A stretch of 33,273 nt of DNA from Lysinibacillus pakistanensis (GCA_001312325.1 BBDJ01000042.1:1-33273), one strand, 5' to 3'. Shown: positions 18,137 to 28,350, counted from the first letter of the stretch. Numbers and translations: made by a program. The notes: generated by a model not told the origin, from the sequence alone.

Positions 18137-19184
18137 ATGACAGCATATTCAATTATTGAGTTATTACATCGTTCCTTTGAAGTGAAGGCATCTGATTTAC
18201 ATTTAACAAAAGGGGTGCCACCTGTTTATCGAATTCACGGTCAGCTTGAGCACTATGGTACGGAGCCGTTAGAAAGTAACGATTTATTAGAAATGGTGAA
18301 GACGATTTTGCCCGTTCATAAGCAGCAGGAATTCGAGGAGAAGGGGGAGACGGATTTTAATTATTCTCTACCTGGGAAATGTCGTTTTCGTGTGAATGCT
18401 TATCATCAGCGCAATGAGGTATCAGTGGCGGCTCGTTTAATCGAGGCAAAAATACCTTCGATTGAAACGTTAAATATGCCACAGGTGCTCTATCAGCTTG
18501 CAGAAAAGCCACAGGGATTACTTTTAGTAACAGGTCCAACTGGCTCTGGAAAATCCACGACATTAGCTGCCATGATTGACTACATCAATGAAACAAGAGC
18601 GAAGCATATTATTACACTTGAGGACCCGATCGAATACTTACACGCTCATAAAAAAATCCATTATTAATCAGCGTGAGGTCGGTGTCGATACAAAAAGCTT
18701 TGCCAATGGCTTACGGGCTTCACTACGTCAGGACCCTGACATTATTTTAGTTGGTGAGATGCGTGACTATGAAACAATCTCTACAGCAATCACCGCCGCA
18801 GAGACAGGGCACTTAGTGATGGCGACATTGCATACAAGTAGTGCACCAACGACAATTGATCGTATTATCGATGTTTTTCCACCTCATCAGCAGGCACAAA
18901 TACGCGTACAGCTAGCCAATGTGCTGCAGGGTATTATTTCACAAAGATTATTTGTTCGCAAGGATGTAAAGGGACGTATTGCAGCAACAGAAATTCTCGT
19001 GCAGGCACCGTCTATTTCGAATTTAATTCGCAATGAAAAGGTACATCAAATTCCAAGTGTAATGCAAACAAGTAAGGCACTAGGGATGCATACGCTTCAA
19101 TCATCGATCCAGCAGTTAATTACAACAGGGAAAATCTCACTTGAGGATGCTAGACCGTATATGAATGCGGGGGAGTATAGTTGA
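18137..19184 (+). CDS. pilT: PilT-type pilus retraction ATPase (one frame break)
   Basis: This encodes 348 residues after removing one A from 18650-18656, the normal PilT length. AGGAGGTGAG precedes the ATG at 18137, 12 bases after pilB. Motifs: VKASDLHLTKGVPPVYRIHG near the N-terminus, Walker A GPTGSGKSTTL, Asp box ITLEDPIEYLH, Walker B LRQDPDIILVGEMRDYET, the His box LVMATLHTSSAPTTIDRI, and the AIRNLIRE-equivalent SISNLIRNEK near the end. It lacks the N-terminal domain and the zinc Cys pairs of PilB, which separates the two. It powers retraction and therefore twitching or DNA uptake. Its stop overlaps the TTG start of pilC. Confidence 0.9.
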
Positions 19185-20387
19185 CCGTATTTCGCTATAA
19201 TGGGCGCACAAAAGCAGGCGTACAGAAAAAGGGTGTTATTGAAGCATCAAATAAACAGGCTGCGATTGATAAGCTACGAAAGCAAGGCATTAATGCGCGT
19301 GAGGTACAGGAATCGACTAGTATTTTACATAAGGAGCTTGCGATTGCACGAAAGGTAAAGCATCAGGACTTTGTTGTCTATTGCCGCCAGTATGCCACAT
19401 TAATACGTGCTGGTATTTCGGTTGTAGAGGCTACCCAAATTTTAGCAGCACAAACCAAAAATAAAACGTTAAAAAAAGGCTTTGCTGGAGATAGAGGAGG
19501 ATATTCGGAGCGGTACAGCCTTTTCAGATGCCGCAGCCAAGCATCCAAAGGCATTTCCCATTTTATTTGTGAATATGATGCGTGCCGGTGAGGCTACAGG
19601 AAGCATTGACGATACATTAGACCGACTAGCCAATACTTTGGAAAAGCAATATAGCATCAAAAAGAAAATAACATCGGCACTTACATACCCTGCGATTTTA
19701 TCTATTTTAACCATTGGCGTTGGATTATTTTTAATGGTCTTTATTGTACCAACCTTTATGGCTACCTTTAAGGATATGGATTTGGAAATGCCTTTGCTGA
19801 CAGTAATTGTTGTTGGGATCAGTGATTGGCTTATCGCTAACTGGTATTTTATGATTTTAGCCTTGGTAATCATCGTTGTTGTCTTTAATCTTTTATATAA
19901 AAAAAATAAAAATTTTAATTATTCAATCAATATGACGATTTTGCGTATGCCAATATTTGGTCCATTAATGCAAAAAGCGTTATTGCTCGCATGACGCGAA
20001 CATTAGCTACACTGTTTAGCAGCTCTGTGCCAATCTTAAATGCCTTAACCATCGTTGAAAAGATTGCAGGCAATCCTGTTATTGCCAAGGTAGTTGTTGA
20101 GGCACGTGATAATTTAGAAAAGGGTGGCACTTTATCCGAGCCACTTGAAAAAAAGCTGGCTATTCCCACCACTTGTCTCACAAATGGCTGCTATCGGTGA
20201 ACGAACAGGCTCACTCGATTATATGCTAGAAAAGGTAGCAGACTTTTATGAGGAGGAAGTAGATCGGTCAGTTGATACCCTAAAATCACTTGTTGAGCCA
20301 TTAATGATTTTAGTACTGGCAGCGGTAGTGGGGATTATTGTTGCCGCGATATTCCTGCCAATGTTCAAGTTGTACGAAAATATGTAA
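19181..20387 (+). CDS. pilC: PilC/GspF inner-membrane platform protein (three frame breaks)
   Basis: This encodes 401 residues after repair, the typical PilC length. A TTG start at 19181 overlaps the pilT stop, with GGGGGAG upstream. It has two GspF domains: the first contains FVVYCRQYATLIRAGISVVE and VNMMRAGEATGSIDDTLDRL; the second contains RMTRTLATLFSSSVPILNAL and SQMAAIGERTGSLDYMLEKV, followed by the terminal helix LMILVLAAVVGIIVAAIFLP. Extra A residues at 19471-19477 and 20148-20154 and a missing G near 19979 split it as written. It couples PilB and PilT to pilin movement through the membrane. Confidence 0.9.
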
Positions 20388-20508
20388 TAGTAGTATTTTT
20401 GAATAATTTTCTAGGCTGATAGCTAACACTAAATGAATGCCTATCTTTAAGAAGGAAGTACGTGTCGACACACTTCATATAGAAAAATAGTTTAAGGAGG
20501 AATTGAGT

Positions 20509-20974
20509 ATGTTCAAAAAAATTAATGAACAAAAAGCTTTTGAAAAATCAAAAGGGTTTAACGCTAATCGAATTATTAGCAGTTATCGTGATTTTAGCGA
20601 TTGTTGCTGCGATTGCTGTTCCTGCAATTGGGAATATTATTGAAAATTCACGTTATAATGCGGTAAAGTCAGATGCGATTAATGTATTGAATGCAGCTCA
20701 TTTGTATTATACAGATAATCCTGGAGGAGATCCTAAAGTAATAGGAACTGCTACGCAAGTGACAATTAAACAATTAAAAGAAGCAAATTACTTAGAAACT
20801 GCTGGTAAAATTCCTGATGAAGCTTTAGTATTTAATAACAATCCTAAACAATTAACTACAAATCCTATTACCTATTCTGGTAATAAACAAGTAACTTTTA
20901 CTAAAGCATCAATTACAGTGATAAATGCTGATCCAAATAAAGGTAGTGGAGCTGGTGGTTACGTTATACAATAA
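20509..20974 (+). CDS. pilA: Major type IV pilin (one frame break)
   Basis: This encodes 154 residues after removing one A from 20515-20521. The strong site TAAGGAGG is 8 bases before the ATG at 20509; the repaired leader is MFKKLMNKKLLKNQKG. It is cleaved before LTLIELLAVIVILAIVAAIA, with Glu at +5. The soluble part is Cys-free, short and acidic-neutral (VKSDAINVLNAAHLYYTDNP onwards), ending GSGAGGYVIQ, similar in plan to ComGC-type and clostridial pilins. Its own 5' gap of 121 bases and a hairpin after the gene suggest higher expression than its neighbours. Assignment as the major pilin is by position and context. Confidence 0.85.
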
Positions 20975-21036
20975 TTAGTCCTCCCAACCTCCCCAGAAAT
21001 GCCCCATGCATTTCTGGGTGGGAAATGGATGACTAA
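20975..21036 (+). terminator. Nested hairpin after the major pilin gene (attenuator or mRNA stabiliser)
   Basis: A perfect 10-bp stem, CCCAGAAATG (20992-21001) with CATTTCTGGG (21009-21018), sits within outer arms TTAGTC (20975-20980) and GACTAA (21031-21036). No T run follows, so full termination is unlikely. It could protect the pilin mRNA 3' end or lower expression of pilM onwards. Confidence 0.6.
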
Positions 21037-21080
21037 TTAATTCACCTATGTATTAGCTTAAAAAAAGGGGGTCTTTTCAC

Positions 21081-22041
21081 ATGTTCAAGAGAAAGAAAAA
21101 AATCGTATGTGTCCCTCGAATTGAAGGATTATGTTCTGCGTGCCATTGTGGCGGAAGGGCCTGATCCTTCACGTTGGCGGCATTATGAGCTGCCATTAGC
21201 ACATGGCATTCTTGAAAATGGCATTATCCATGATGAGGTCGCTTTATTTGAATCGATGAATCAAGAGGTTGCGAAATGGGTTGGCAAAAAACAATTGGCT
21301 CGAATGTTTGTGCCGGATATGTCTGTTCTCTTGAAAAGCTTTGATGTCCCTCATGACTTGAAGCCAGAGGAGCTTAGAGGCTATGCCGAAATGGAGATTG
21401 GGCACTCGATTCATCTACCATTTCAGGAGCCACTGATTGATGTTTATGATGCTGATCCACTTGATGGGAAGGCACAATTATATGCCGCGCCCTCAGAGGA
21501 AGTGAATAAAATTGTGGCGATGCTCCTCGATATAGCATTGGAGCCAGAGGCAGCGGATATCCGTGCTCTTTGTAATATTCGTTTATTGCATCATTTACAG
21601 CTATTGGAGATGGATAAAACCTATTTAATTGCAGAATGGTCTATTAATGAGCTGTCGATTAGCATATTTTCACAGGGCAATGTGGAATTTTTACGCTATC
21701 AATCAATTGATACGAATATGGAGCAATGGGAAAGCAAGGCACAGAGCGAATATAGCTATAACTTTCAATTTAATGGAGAGCTAGAGGATTATCGAATGAT
21801 TGTTATGGATCAGGTGCTGGAAATTGATCGTATGATGAACTTCTTTCGCTTTTCTTTACATAAGGGTGAAAAATCTGTTGATGAGATCATTATTATAGGG
21901 GACAACCCTTTATTACCTACCATTAGTGAGTTTCTACGTGCCAATTTAGGTGTTCCATTAACCGAGTTAAATGATCAGATGCTGCAGAAGAAGTTTCCAC
22001 AGTTTTCAAGAGCATTTTCCTCCTTGCTTGGACTAGCCTGA
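21081..22041 (+). CDS. pilM: PilM-like pilus assembly protein (one frame break)
   Basis: This encodes 319 residues after removing one A from 21096-21102. GGGGGT precedes the ATG at 21081, giving MFKRKKKSYVSLELKDYVLR. The opening beta strand (SLELKDYVLRAIVAEG) takes the place of the actin-like phosphate-1 loop of PilM. Further on come DIRALCNIRLLHHLQLLEM and SVDEIIIIGDNPLLPTIS, the terminal GG.xxxP-like element of the fold. PilM is a cytoplasmic actin-fold protein that binds the N-terminal tail of PilN and links PilB to the membrane complex. The sequence is divergent, so the call relies partly on its place before PilN and PilO. Confidence 0.75.
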
Positions 22042-22054
22042 AGGAGGTTCACGG

Positions 22055-22649
22055 ATGATTCCAGAAATTAACCTCTTACCGAAATTAGAGAAGCGGAAAA
22101 CCTCGCCATTGTTGCTTTATATGATTCTAGCAATTATTCTTATTATTTTAGCGTTTATGACCTATCTATTTTTTTGATGCTAGGACAGCATTAAAGGATT
22201 TATCAGCTGAAGAGAGACGCTTGGTGGAAAGACAGGAGCAGCTACGAAATGATATTGCCACAAAGCAAAGTCAAAATACAGGCTCATTAAAGCAGTCTGT
22301 TCACTATGTACAAAGTGTTGCTTATCCCGTAACGCCCTTAATTGATGAAACAAATGCATTGCTACCAAGTCCAAGCTATTTACGTAGCTATTCATTTGGC
22401 ACAAACCAAGTATTAATTGAGGCAGATTTTGAAACAATGACAGCTATTTCTAAATATGTCGAGCGTTTATTAGCAAGTCCTTATTTTACAGATGCCCAAA
22501 TTGGCTCTATCACTAATTTTGACATTGAGCTAGGAGAGCAGGACAAGGACTTACCTGCTGAGGAAAAATTTAAGCAGATGCCTCGTTACTCTGTGTCCAT
22601 TACAGCTACAATTGACTTTATGTATCTGGTAGGGGGACGAAGCTCATGA
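22055..22649 (+). CDS. pilN: PilN-like pilus assembly protein (one frame break)
   Basis: This encodes 197 residues after removing one T from 22169-22175. AAGGAGG precedes the ATG at 22055. The N-terminus MIPEINLLPKLEKRK contains the INLLP motif by which PilN docks into PilM. One transmembrane helix follows (LLLYMILAIILIILAFMTYL), then a coiled-coil (SAEERRLVERQEQLRNDIA) and a ferredoxin-like extracytoplasmic domain. It overlaps pilO by four bases (ATGA). Confidence 0.85.
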
Positions 22650-23336
22650 CGAGATTACTAAATAATAAGAAATCAGGCATACTATTGCTTGTCCTGTTGA
22701 TAGCCTCCTTATTGTTTGCCCTCTATTATTATGTTATTTTGCCAAAGAAAGATGAGGTACAAGCGAAGGAAGCTAGTATTCAAAGCCTGCAAACTGAGAT
22801 TAAAAACTTAGAGCAATCCCTTACCTCCTTTGATGAGCAGCTCGAGGTTCCCATGCAGGAAACTTTAGAGATGCAAAAAAAAAGTGCCAAATGTAAGAGC
22901 GGTTGAGCAGGTATTGAGGGATATGGTGGAAATTGAAGAGGTTACAGGTACGCGCATGGAGTCGCTGATCTTTAATAATTATGATGAGCCTGTGGCAGAT
23001 GCCAACGTGGGTCAAACAAATACAGTTGCTGAGGCAGAAGCAAAGGTTAATGAGGAAAGTCAAGAGAGTTCGGAAACTCCGCCTATTTCTACGATTTCTC
23101 AAGAAAACATTCCACCAGAGCTAAAGCTAGTAACCTTTACCTTTGATATTGGGGCCTTAACATTTGACTCAATGGTTACCTTTTTAAAGGAAGTGGAAAA
23201 GCTTGAGCGAGTGATGAAAATTGATACGATTAAAATGTCTCTTCCTGGTGAGAAAGAAAAGCTGGACAAAGAGGCGGATACTATCATTAAGGCTACTGTA
23301 CAGATTACGACGTTCTATTACGAGGGACAAGAATAA
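22646..23336 (+). CDS. pilO: PilO-like pilus assembly protein (one frame break)
   Basis: This encodes 229 residues after removing one A from the nine-A run 22875-22883. A short cytoplasmic tail (MTRLLNNKK) is followed by one membrane helix (GILLLVLLIASLLFALYYYV), a coiled coil (ASIQSLQTEIKNLEQSLTSF) and a C-terminal ferredoxin-like domain (LVTFTFDIGALTFDSMVTFL). A low-complexity acidic insert rich in Glu, Ser and Val lies near residues 115-145. PilO pairs with PilN in the alignment complex. No PilP or PilQ gene follows, as expected in a bacterium without an outer membrane. Confidence 0.8.
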
Positions 23337-23340
23337 AGAT

Positions 23341-23372
23341 AGGCGCGCATACTTTATATGTATGGGCGCCTC
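23341..23372 (+). other. Intra-operon hairpin between pilO and pilD
   Basis: AGGCGC-GCATAC pairs with GTATG-G-GCGCCT around a short AT loop. It lies four bases after the pilO stop and before the GGAGGA of pilD. The tail (CTTAGTTTA) is only weakly T-rich, so it is probably a processing or partial-termination site. Confidence 0.5.
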
Positions 23373-23393
23373 TTAGTTTAGGAGGACATAAAA

Positions 23394-24148
23394 ATGGAAA
23401 TGGCTTATACCGTGACAGTATTTATTTTTGGGCTTGTTTTTGGTTCTTTTTTTTAATGTGGTGGGGTTACGTGTACCTATCAAGGAATCCATTGTGCGAC
23501 CACCCTCACATTGCACAAATTGTCAAAGGCAGCTAACAGCCCTTGATTTAGTACCTGTATTGTCCTATGTATGGCTAGGAGGAAAATGCCGTAGCTGTGG
23601 ACAGAAAATTTCTTGGATTTATCCTTTAATGGAGCTGATTACAGGGGTTTTATTTGCATTTGCCTATTGGAAACTAAGCTTTACCATAGAATTTTTTTGT
23701 AGCTATATTGCTGATATCATTACTTGTTATTATCGTAGTATCAGATTTTGCTTATATGCTTATTCCTGATAAAGTCCTGCTCTTTTTCCTACCATTGCTC
23801 TTCATAGGACGTGTACTTTCACCGTTATCCCCATGGTGGGATAGTGCGCTGGGTGCAATTGTTGGCTTTGGCATATTATATAGTATAGCTGTCCTGTCAA
23901 AAGGTGGTATGGGTGGGGGAGATATTAAATTATTCTTTTTACTAGGGCTTGTATTGGGCACATTAAATACACTCTTAACGTTGTTTATAGCCGCTGTTAT
24001 CGGGATGGTTGTTGGCATTATAGTGTTAAAGGCAAGACAGCAGGGCAGAAAGACACCCATTCCATTTGGCCCATCCATTGCTATTGCGGCTATAGTTGTC
24101 TATTTTTATGGAGATGCCTTGATGAATTGGTATCTTGGGTTATGGTAA
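23394..24148 (+). CDS. pilD: Prepilin peptidase / N-methyltransferase PilD (two frame breaks)
   Basis: This encodes 250 residues after removing one T each from 23447-23454 and 23692-23698. GGAGGA precedes the ATG at 23394. The N-terminal domain has GSFFNVVGLRVP and the two zinc Cys pairs CTNC and CRSC of bifunctional enzymes. The aspartic peptidase part has one catalytic Asp in VVSDFAYMLIPD and the second in GGMGGGDIKLFF (GxGD motif). A further landmark is TPIPFGPSIAIAA. It removes leaders from the pilin and minor prepilins, exposing the helix N-terminus, and methylates it. Having its own peptidase makes this locus self-contained. Confidence 0.9.
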
Positions 24149-24178
24149 GGAATAACTTGAAATTATGGAGGGGATAAA

Positions 24179-24900
24179 GTGAAGCCAGTAATTGGCATAA
24201 CGGCCTTTTTGGAGGATGATTTGTCAGCAAGATTAAATGCTGCCTACAGCAATAGTATTATCGAAGCTGGGGGCATTCCGCTCATTATTCCACCTGGTAT
24301 AGAGGAGGATGTTGCACAAACTTTGTCGTTGACAGACGGGTTATTGCTGTCGGGAGGCTGTGATGTCCATCCATTTCTCTTTGATGCAGAGTCTACACCC
24401 AAATTAGAAGGTACACCCTGAAAGAGATTCTGTAGAGCTTGCTTTAATTGAGGCAGCCTTTATTCGCAAGATGCCGATTTTTGGTATATGTCGTGGCATT
24501 CAAATATTAAATGTTGCCCTTGGAGGCAATGTCTATCAGGATATGGAGAGCGAATACCATAGTAAAAAATTATTAAAGCATATGCAGCAGGCAGCTCGGG
24601 GTGTTGCTACCCACTATGTTACGGTTACACCTGATTCATTATTAAACAGAATCACCGAGAAAGAAAAAAATAGCCGTAAATTCCTTTCATCATCAAGCTG
24701 TCAACGTATTAGCTGAGAAATTAAAGGTTGCTGCCAAATCCAGCGATGGAATTGTAGAAGCGGTCGTACATGAAGATCACCCGTTTTGTCTGGCGGTACA
24801 GTGGCATCCAGAAGAGCAGGCGATGGCAGGAGATGAAGTGTCAAAGAGAATATTTACTGCTTTTATAAAGGCAAGCCTAACATTCAAATTAGAGGCATAG
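24179..24900 (+). CDS. Class-I glutamine amidotransferase, PuuD/peptidase C26 family (two frame breaks)
   Basis: This encodes about 239 residues after repair. A GTG start at 24179 follows GGAGGGG. It opens MKPVIGITAFLEDD. The oxyanion loop LLLSGGCDVHP, the nucleophile Cys in IFGICRGIQILNV and the catalytic His-Glu in LAVQWHPEEQ are all present, as in gamma-glutamyl-GABA hydrolase. One A is extra in 24664-24670. A second shift lies near 24416 (ACACCC), where PERD should follow; dropping one C gives a continuous reading. It follows pilD by 30 bases and may be transcribed from the pilus promoter, but a link to pili is not evident. The substrate is likely a gamma-glutamyl compound. Confidence 0.8.
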
Positions 24901-24927
24901 AATCCATTGTAAAGTGGATTCTTTTTG
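24899..24927 (+). terminator. Intrinsic terminator after the amidotransferase gene
   Basis: GAATCCATT (24900-24908) pairs with the AGTGGATTC segment (24913-24921 region), followed by five T residues. It is the first strong terminator after the pilus promoter at 15017. Confidence 0.7.
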
Positions 24928-24975
24928 ATAAAGGAAGATGGCGAAAAATTTTGTTCGACATCTTCGTAAAGGTAT

Positions 24976-25474
24976 TTAATACTGCCAATTACGGATAAAT
25001 GCAGGGAGTAGGGGGTGATTTGGATTACAGCGCTTTGCTGACGTTAGCTCCAATATTTCATCCTGGTCATCATCAGTCACCGAAATAAAAACAAAAATGC
25101 TTTCGTTAATAATGCCCTCCTGCTTCAATTCATACATCGTATCACTCATTGCTTGATGAAGCATTTCTTTATGTTTAACAAATTCCTCGTCTTCGATATG
25201 CAATATTTTATCTAATAATTCACGACTAATCTTTTCGAGCATATCTGTCTCATCATAATGTAAATATTCATCCTTTAAAAAGCGATAGTTTTCGGGGTCG
25301 TCCTCATAATTCTGACCAATTTTAATTAGTGATTTTTCTGTTCCGATTGTTAAATAAAGGCTACCACAATCACCATCTGTCACTAAAACAGCCGCATAAA
25401 TTTGTTCATCGTTTAAGGAGCTATACATTGTCGTATAAGCCTCTTGTACAGCTTGCTTAATTTTTTTGTTTCAA
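24976..25474 (-). CDS. DUF4303-like cytoplasmic protein (one frame break)
   Basis: This encodes 165 residues after removing one base from T25461-25467. The TTG start at 25474 has GGGAG 8-9 bases upstream and gives MKQKIKQAVQEAYTTMYSSL. The body contains YAAVLVTDGDCGSLYLTIGT and later IFVFISVTDDDQDE, the two Asp-rich strands seen in DUF4303/SUKH-like small proteins, and ends PLLPAFIRNWQY. It is acidic and soluble, with no signal peptide. The family assignment is from memory and uncertain. Some relatives lie near toxin-immunity genes, but none is seen here. Confidence 0.5.
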
Positions 25475-25523
25475 ATAGATGCACTCCCTATGTAGATCGT
25501 ATTTTGTTCTATGTCTCAAATTA

Positions 25524-25566
25524 AGAAAAAGAGGTATATGCTCATCTGGGAACATATCAGCCTCTT
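25524..25566 (-). terminator. Terminator of lexA
   Basis: On the minus strand AAGAGG-CTGATATG pairs with CATATAC-CTCTT around a 12-base loop and continues into TTTCTT. It begins 27 bases after the corrected lexA stop. Confidence 0.65.
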
Positions 25567-25592
25567 AAAATCATCCAAAAATTTTATATTTT

Positions 25593-26210
25593 TTAGTGCA
25601 CACGACGATAAAGCCTACAACTTGTCCTAAAATTGAAACTTGATCGACAATAATTGGCTCCATTGTGGAGTTTTCAGGCTGTAAACGGAAATGATTTTTT
25701 TCCTTAAAGAAACGCTTAACCGTTGCTTCATCCTCTTCTGTCATTGCCACGACAATATCCCCATTATCAGCCGTTGATTTTTGCTTTACAATAACTAAAT
25801 CTCCATCAAGTATACCAGCTTCAATCATGGATTCACCCATAATCTCTAGCATAAATAATTGATCCTCACTTGTCCCATAAGTATCTGGCAGCGGGAAATA
25901 CTCTTCGATATTTTCAATAGCTGTAATTGGAGAACCTGCTGTTACCTTACCCACAAGAGGGACATGAATAACACTTTGCTTTTGGATCGAATCTTCTGGC
26001 TCCAATATTTCAATGGCACGTGGCTTTGTTGGGTCACGGCGGATAAAGCCCTTTTGTTCTAAACGAGCTAAATGTCCATGAACTGTTGAGCTTGAAGCAA
26101 GTCCAACTGCTTCGCCAATTTCACGTACAGATGGTGGATACCCCTTTGCGCGTACTTCTTCTTTAATAAAGGCTAAAATGTCTTCTTGTCTTTTCGAAAC
26201 TTTTTTTCAT
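25593..26210 (-). CDS. lexA: LexA, SOS repressor (two compensable frame breaks)
   Basis: After repair this is exactly 205 residues, the length of Bacillus LexA. The ATG at 26210 has GAGGTGAG upstream; one base too many in T26201-26207 hides it. The winged helix reads [20 protein letters not shown] then [16 protein letters not shown]. The self-cleavage site VTAGSP (Ala-Gly), the nucleophile Ser in GESMIEAG and the general-base Lys in TVKRFF are all present. Near 25616 one C seems missing (GGCTTT for GGCCTT). Read literally the frame runs on to 25571 with an atypical tail, while the repaired end VVGLYRRVH and a stop at 25593 fit LexA. It represses the yneAB operon and itself. Confidence 0.92.
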
Positions 26211-26252
26211 GATTGCTCACCTCTTTTTTTCTTTTATTTCTACTTATTAGAT

Positions 26253-26292
26253 AGTATAGCAGAATGCGAACACTTATGCAAACATAGGTTCG
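26253..26292 (-). promoter_or_regulatory. lexA promoter with LexA box
   Basis: On the minus strand -35 TTGCAT (26276-26281) and -10 TATACT (26253-26258) are 17 bases apart. CGAACCTATGTTTG (26279-26292, minus strand) fits the Bacillus LexA box CGAAC-N4-GTTCG with one change in the second half-site. A weaker half-match, CGAACACTTATGCA, overlaps at 26267-26280. This implies autoregulation. Confidence 0.75.
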
Positions 26293-26300
26293 AAAAGTGT

Positions 26301-26357
26301 TTGACAAAAACATTTGTTCGCACTATTATAAGAACATACATTCCGAACAAACATTCT
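26301..26357 (+). promoter_or_regulatory. yneA promoter with three LexA boxes
   Basis: -35 TTGACA (26301-26306) and -10 TATTAT (26324-26329) are 17 bases apart. LexA-type boxes lie in the spacer (26307-26320, minus strand CGAACAAATGTTTT) and tandemly downstream (AGAACATACATTCC at 26331-26344 and CGAACAAACATTCT at 26344-26357). Each has one changed base in a half-site. Confidence 0.8.
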
Positions 26358-26375
26358 AGAAAAGAGGTTATAATG

Positions 26376-27353
<978 letters not shown>

Positions 27354-27360
27354 TGGAAGG

Positions 27361-27387
27361 TCAGTGGGAGTTTTGTCATCCCACTGA
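27361..27387 (+). other. Hairpin after yneB
   Basis: TCAGTGGGA (27361-27369) pairs perfectly with TCCCACTGA (27379-27387), eight bases after the yneB stop. A purine tract follows instead of T residues, so it is a stem-loop 3' end rather than a classical terminator. Confidence 0.5.
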
Positions 27388-27512
27388 TGAAAGAGAAGAG
27401 CATGATTAATACAAGCTCTCAATTATCACATTATCGGGTAGTTTAAATGGATTTTCTTGAAATGCTTTGTATAGTTATTATACAGACATTGATTGGAACC
27501 GCATAATGACAC

Positions 27513-27549
27513 AAAAAAGCACCCATTCAACTAAATAGGTGCTTTTTTT
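27513..27549. terminator. Bidirectional terminator between yneB and the zinc-ribbon gene
   Basis: AAAAAAGCACC (27513-27523) pairs with GGTGCTTTTTT (27538-27548). Both strands therefore have a GC-containing stem followed by a T run. The corrected stop of the minus-strand gene lies in its loop. Confidence 0.75.
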
Positions 27550-27996
27550 CATAAATGGTAAATTGGTATCATGTGATTTTATTGATGTTTCTTTACTTTC
27601 TAAAAAGTGATGTACTCTACTTCCAAACTTGACATAGGAATTATTTACTTGTGAAACATTTTGATTTTGAAATGTTTGGTTGCTGTTACCAGTTATAAAT
27701 ATTGGCACAATACATAATGGACAACTCCCATCATCTTCAATCATAGAACCACATAGCGAGCAATACTTGTCTTCAAGCTCACCTGTTTGATTAACTTTGT
27801 CCTCCAAAAGCTGTAATTCCAATAAAGACTTCAAATCATTAGGATTAGTTATTGCTAATGATTTTTCTTTCAAAGAATCATTAAATACTGTTGCAAATAA
27901 GGAGGTCTTTATTGGAACAGTAACTACATCATTATTCATTTTACTATTTGTAAAAATATTAAATGTACTGAAATTATTAATGTTTATAAAATCCAC
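27531..27996 (-). CDS. Unidentified protein with a treble-clef/zinc-ribbon motif
   Basis: About 154 residues, family not recognised. A four-Cys knuckle, YCSLCGSMIEDDGSCPLC, lies near residue 80, preceded by a Leu-rich helix (LKSLLELQLLEDKVNQ) and followed by an Asn/Gln-rich stretch (NSNQTFQNQNVSQVNNSY). Removing one base from T27543-27549 ends the protein at LPFMKKAPI with stop 27531. Read literally it runs to 27478 through the terminator, which is implausible. The start is uncertain: GTG 27996 has no separate ribosome site, and the same frame stays open upstream (HEIFFIGAEYEVDFI), so it may begin near 28048. It lies in the material that separates yneB from ynzC. Confidence 0.5.
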
Positions 27997-28251
27997 CTCA
28001 TATTCCGCACCAATGAAGAAAATTTCATGTATTTTTATTCCATGGTATCATTTTTGGTAAAAAAACTTGTTTTTCTGAAAACATCAATCCAATAACTTAC
28101 ATTCTCATCTACACGTAATGAGAGTCTGTTAAGGACATATATAATCCTAGCTTCTTTTTGTTTTTTAAGGAATTGTACAAAACCTTAGTTATATAATAAT
28201 ACATTGCGTTAGACAAATAAATGGTAAATTAGTTATTTATTTGTTAATTAA
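27997..28251. other. AT-rich stretch in the yneB-ynzC insertion
   Basis: The right part of this stretch shows no gene, repeat or promoter that could be supported. The first ~55 bases may be the true 5' end of the zinc-ribbon gene. Confidence 0.35.
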
Positions 28252-28350
28252 TCATATGATTTCACTTTTATACATTTTTATAGGTAAATTTTTGCCCTCA
28301 TATTGTTCAGTGAATAGCTCTAATAATTGACGATAATATTCTATAGAAGA
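28252..28350 (-). pseudogene. Possible 3' fragment of an unidentified gene
   Basis: On the minus strand a frame reads EYYRQLLELFTEQYEG then KNLPIKMYKSEII and stop at 28252. It looks like a genuine soluble C-terminus, with balanced charges and no low complexity, but it has no start or ribosome site. Upstream it meets the transposase remnant on the other strand. It may be a gene truncated by the insertion element; the evidence is composition only. Confidence 0.3.

Noticed and set aside
27478..27530. Literal C-terminus of the zinc-ribbon protein
   Set aside because: It would be encoded across a strong bidirectional terminator; removing one base from T27543-27549 gives a stop in the hairpin loop.
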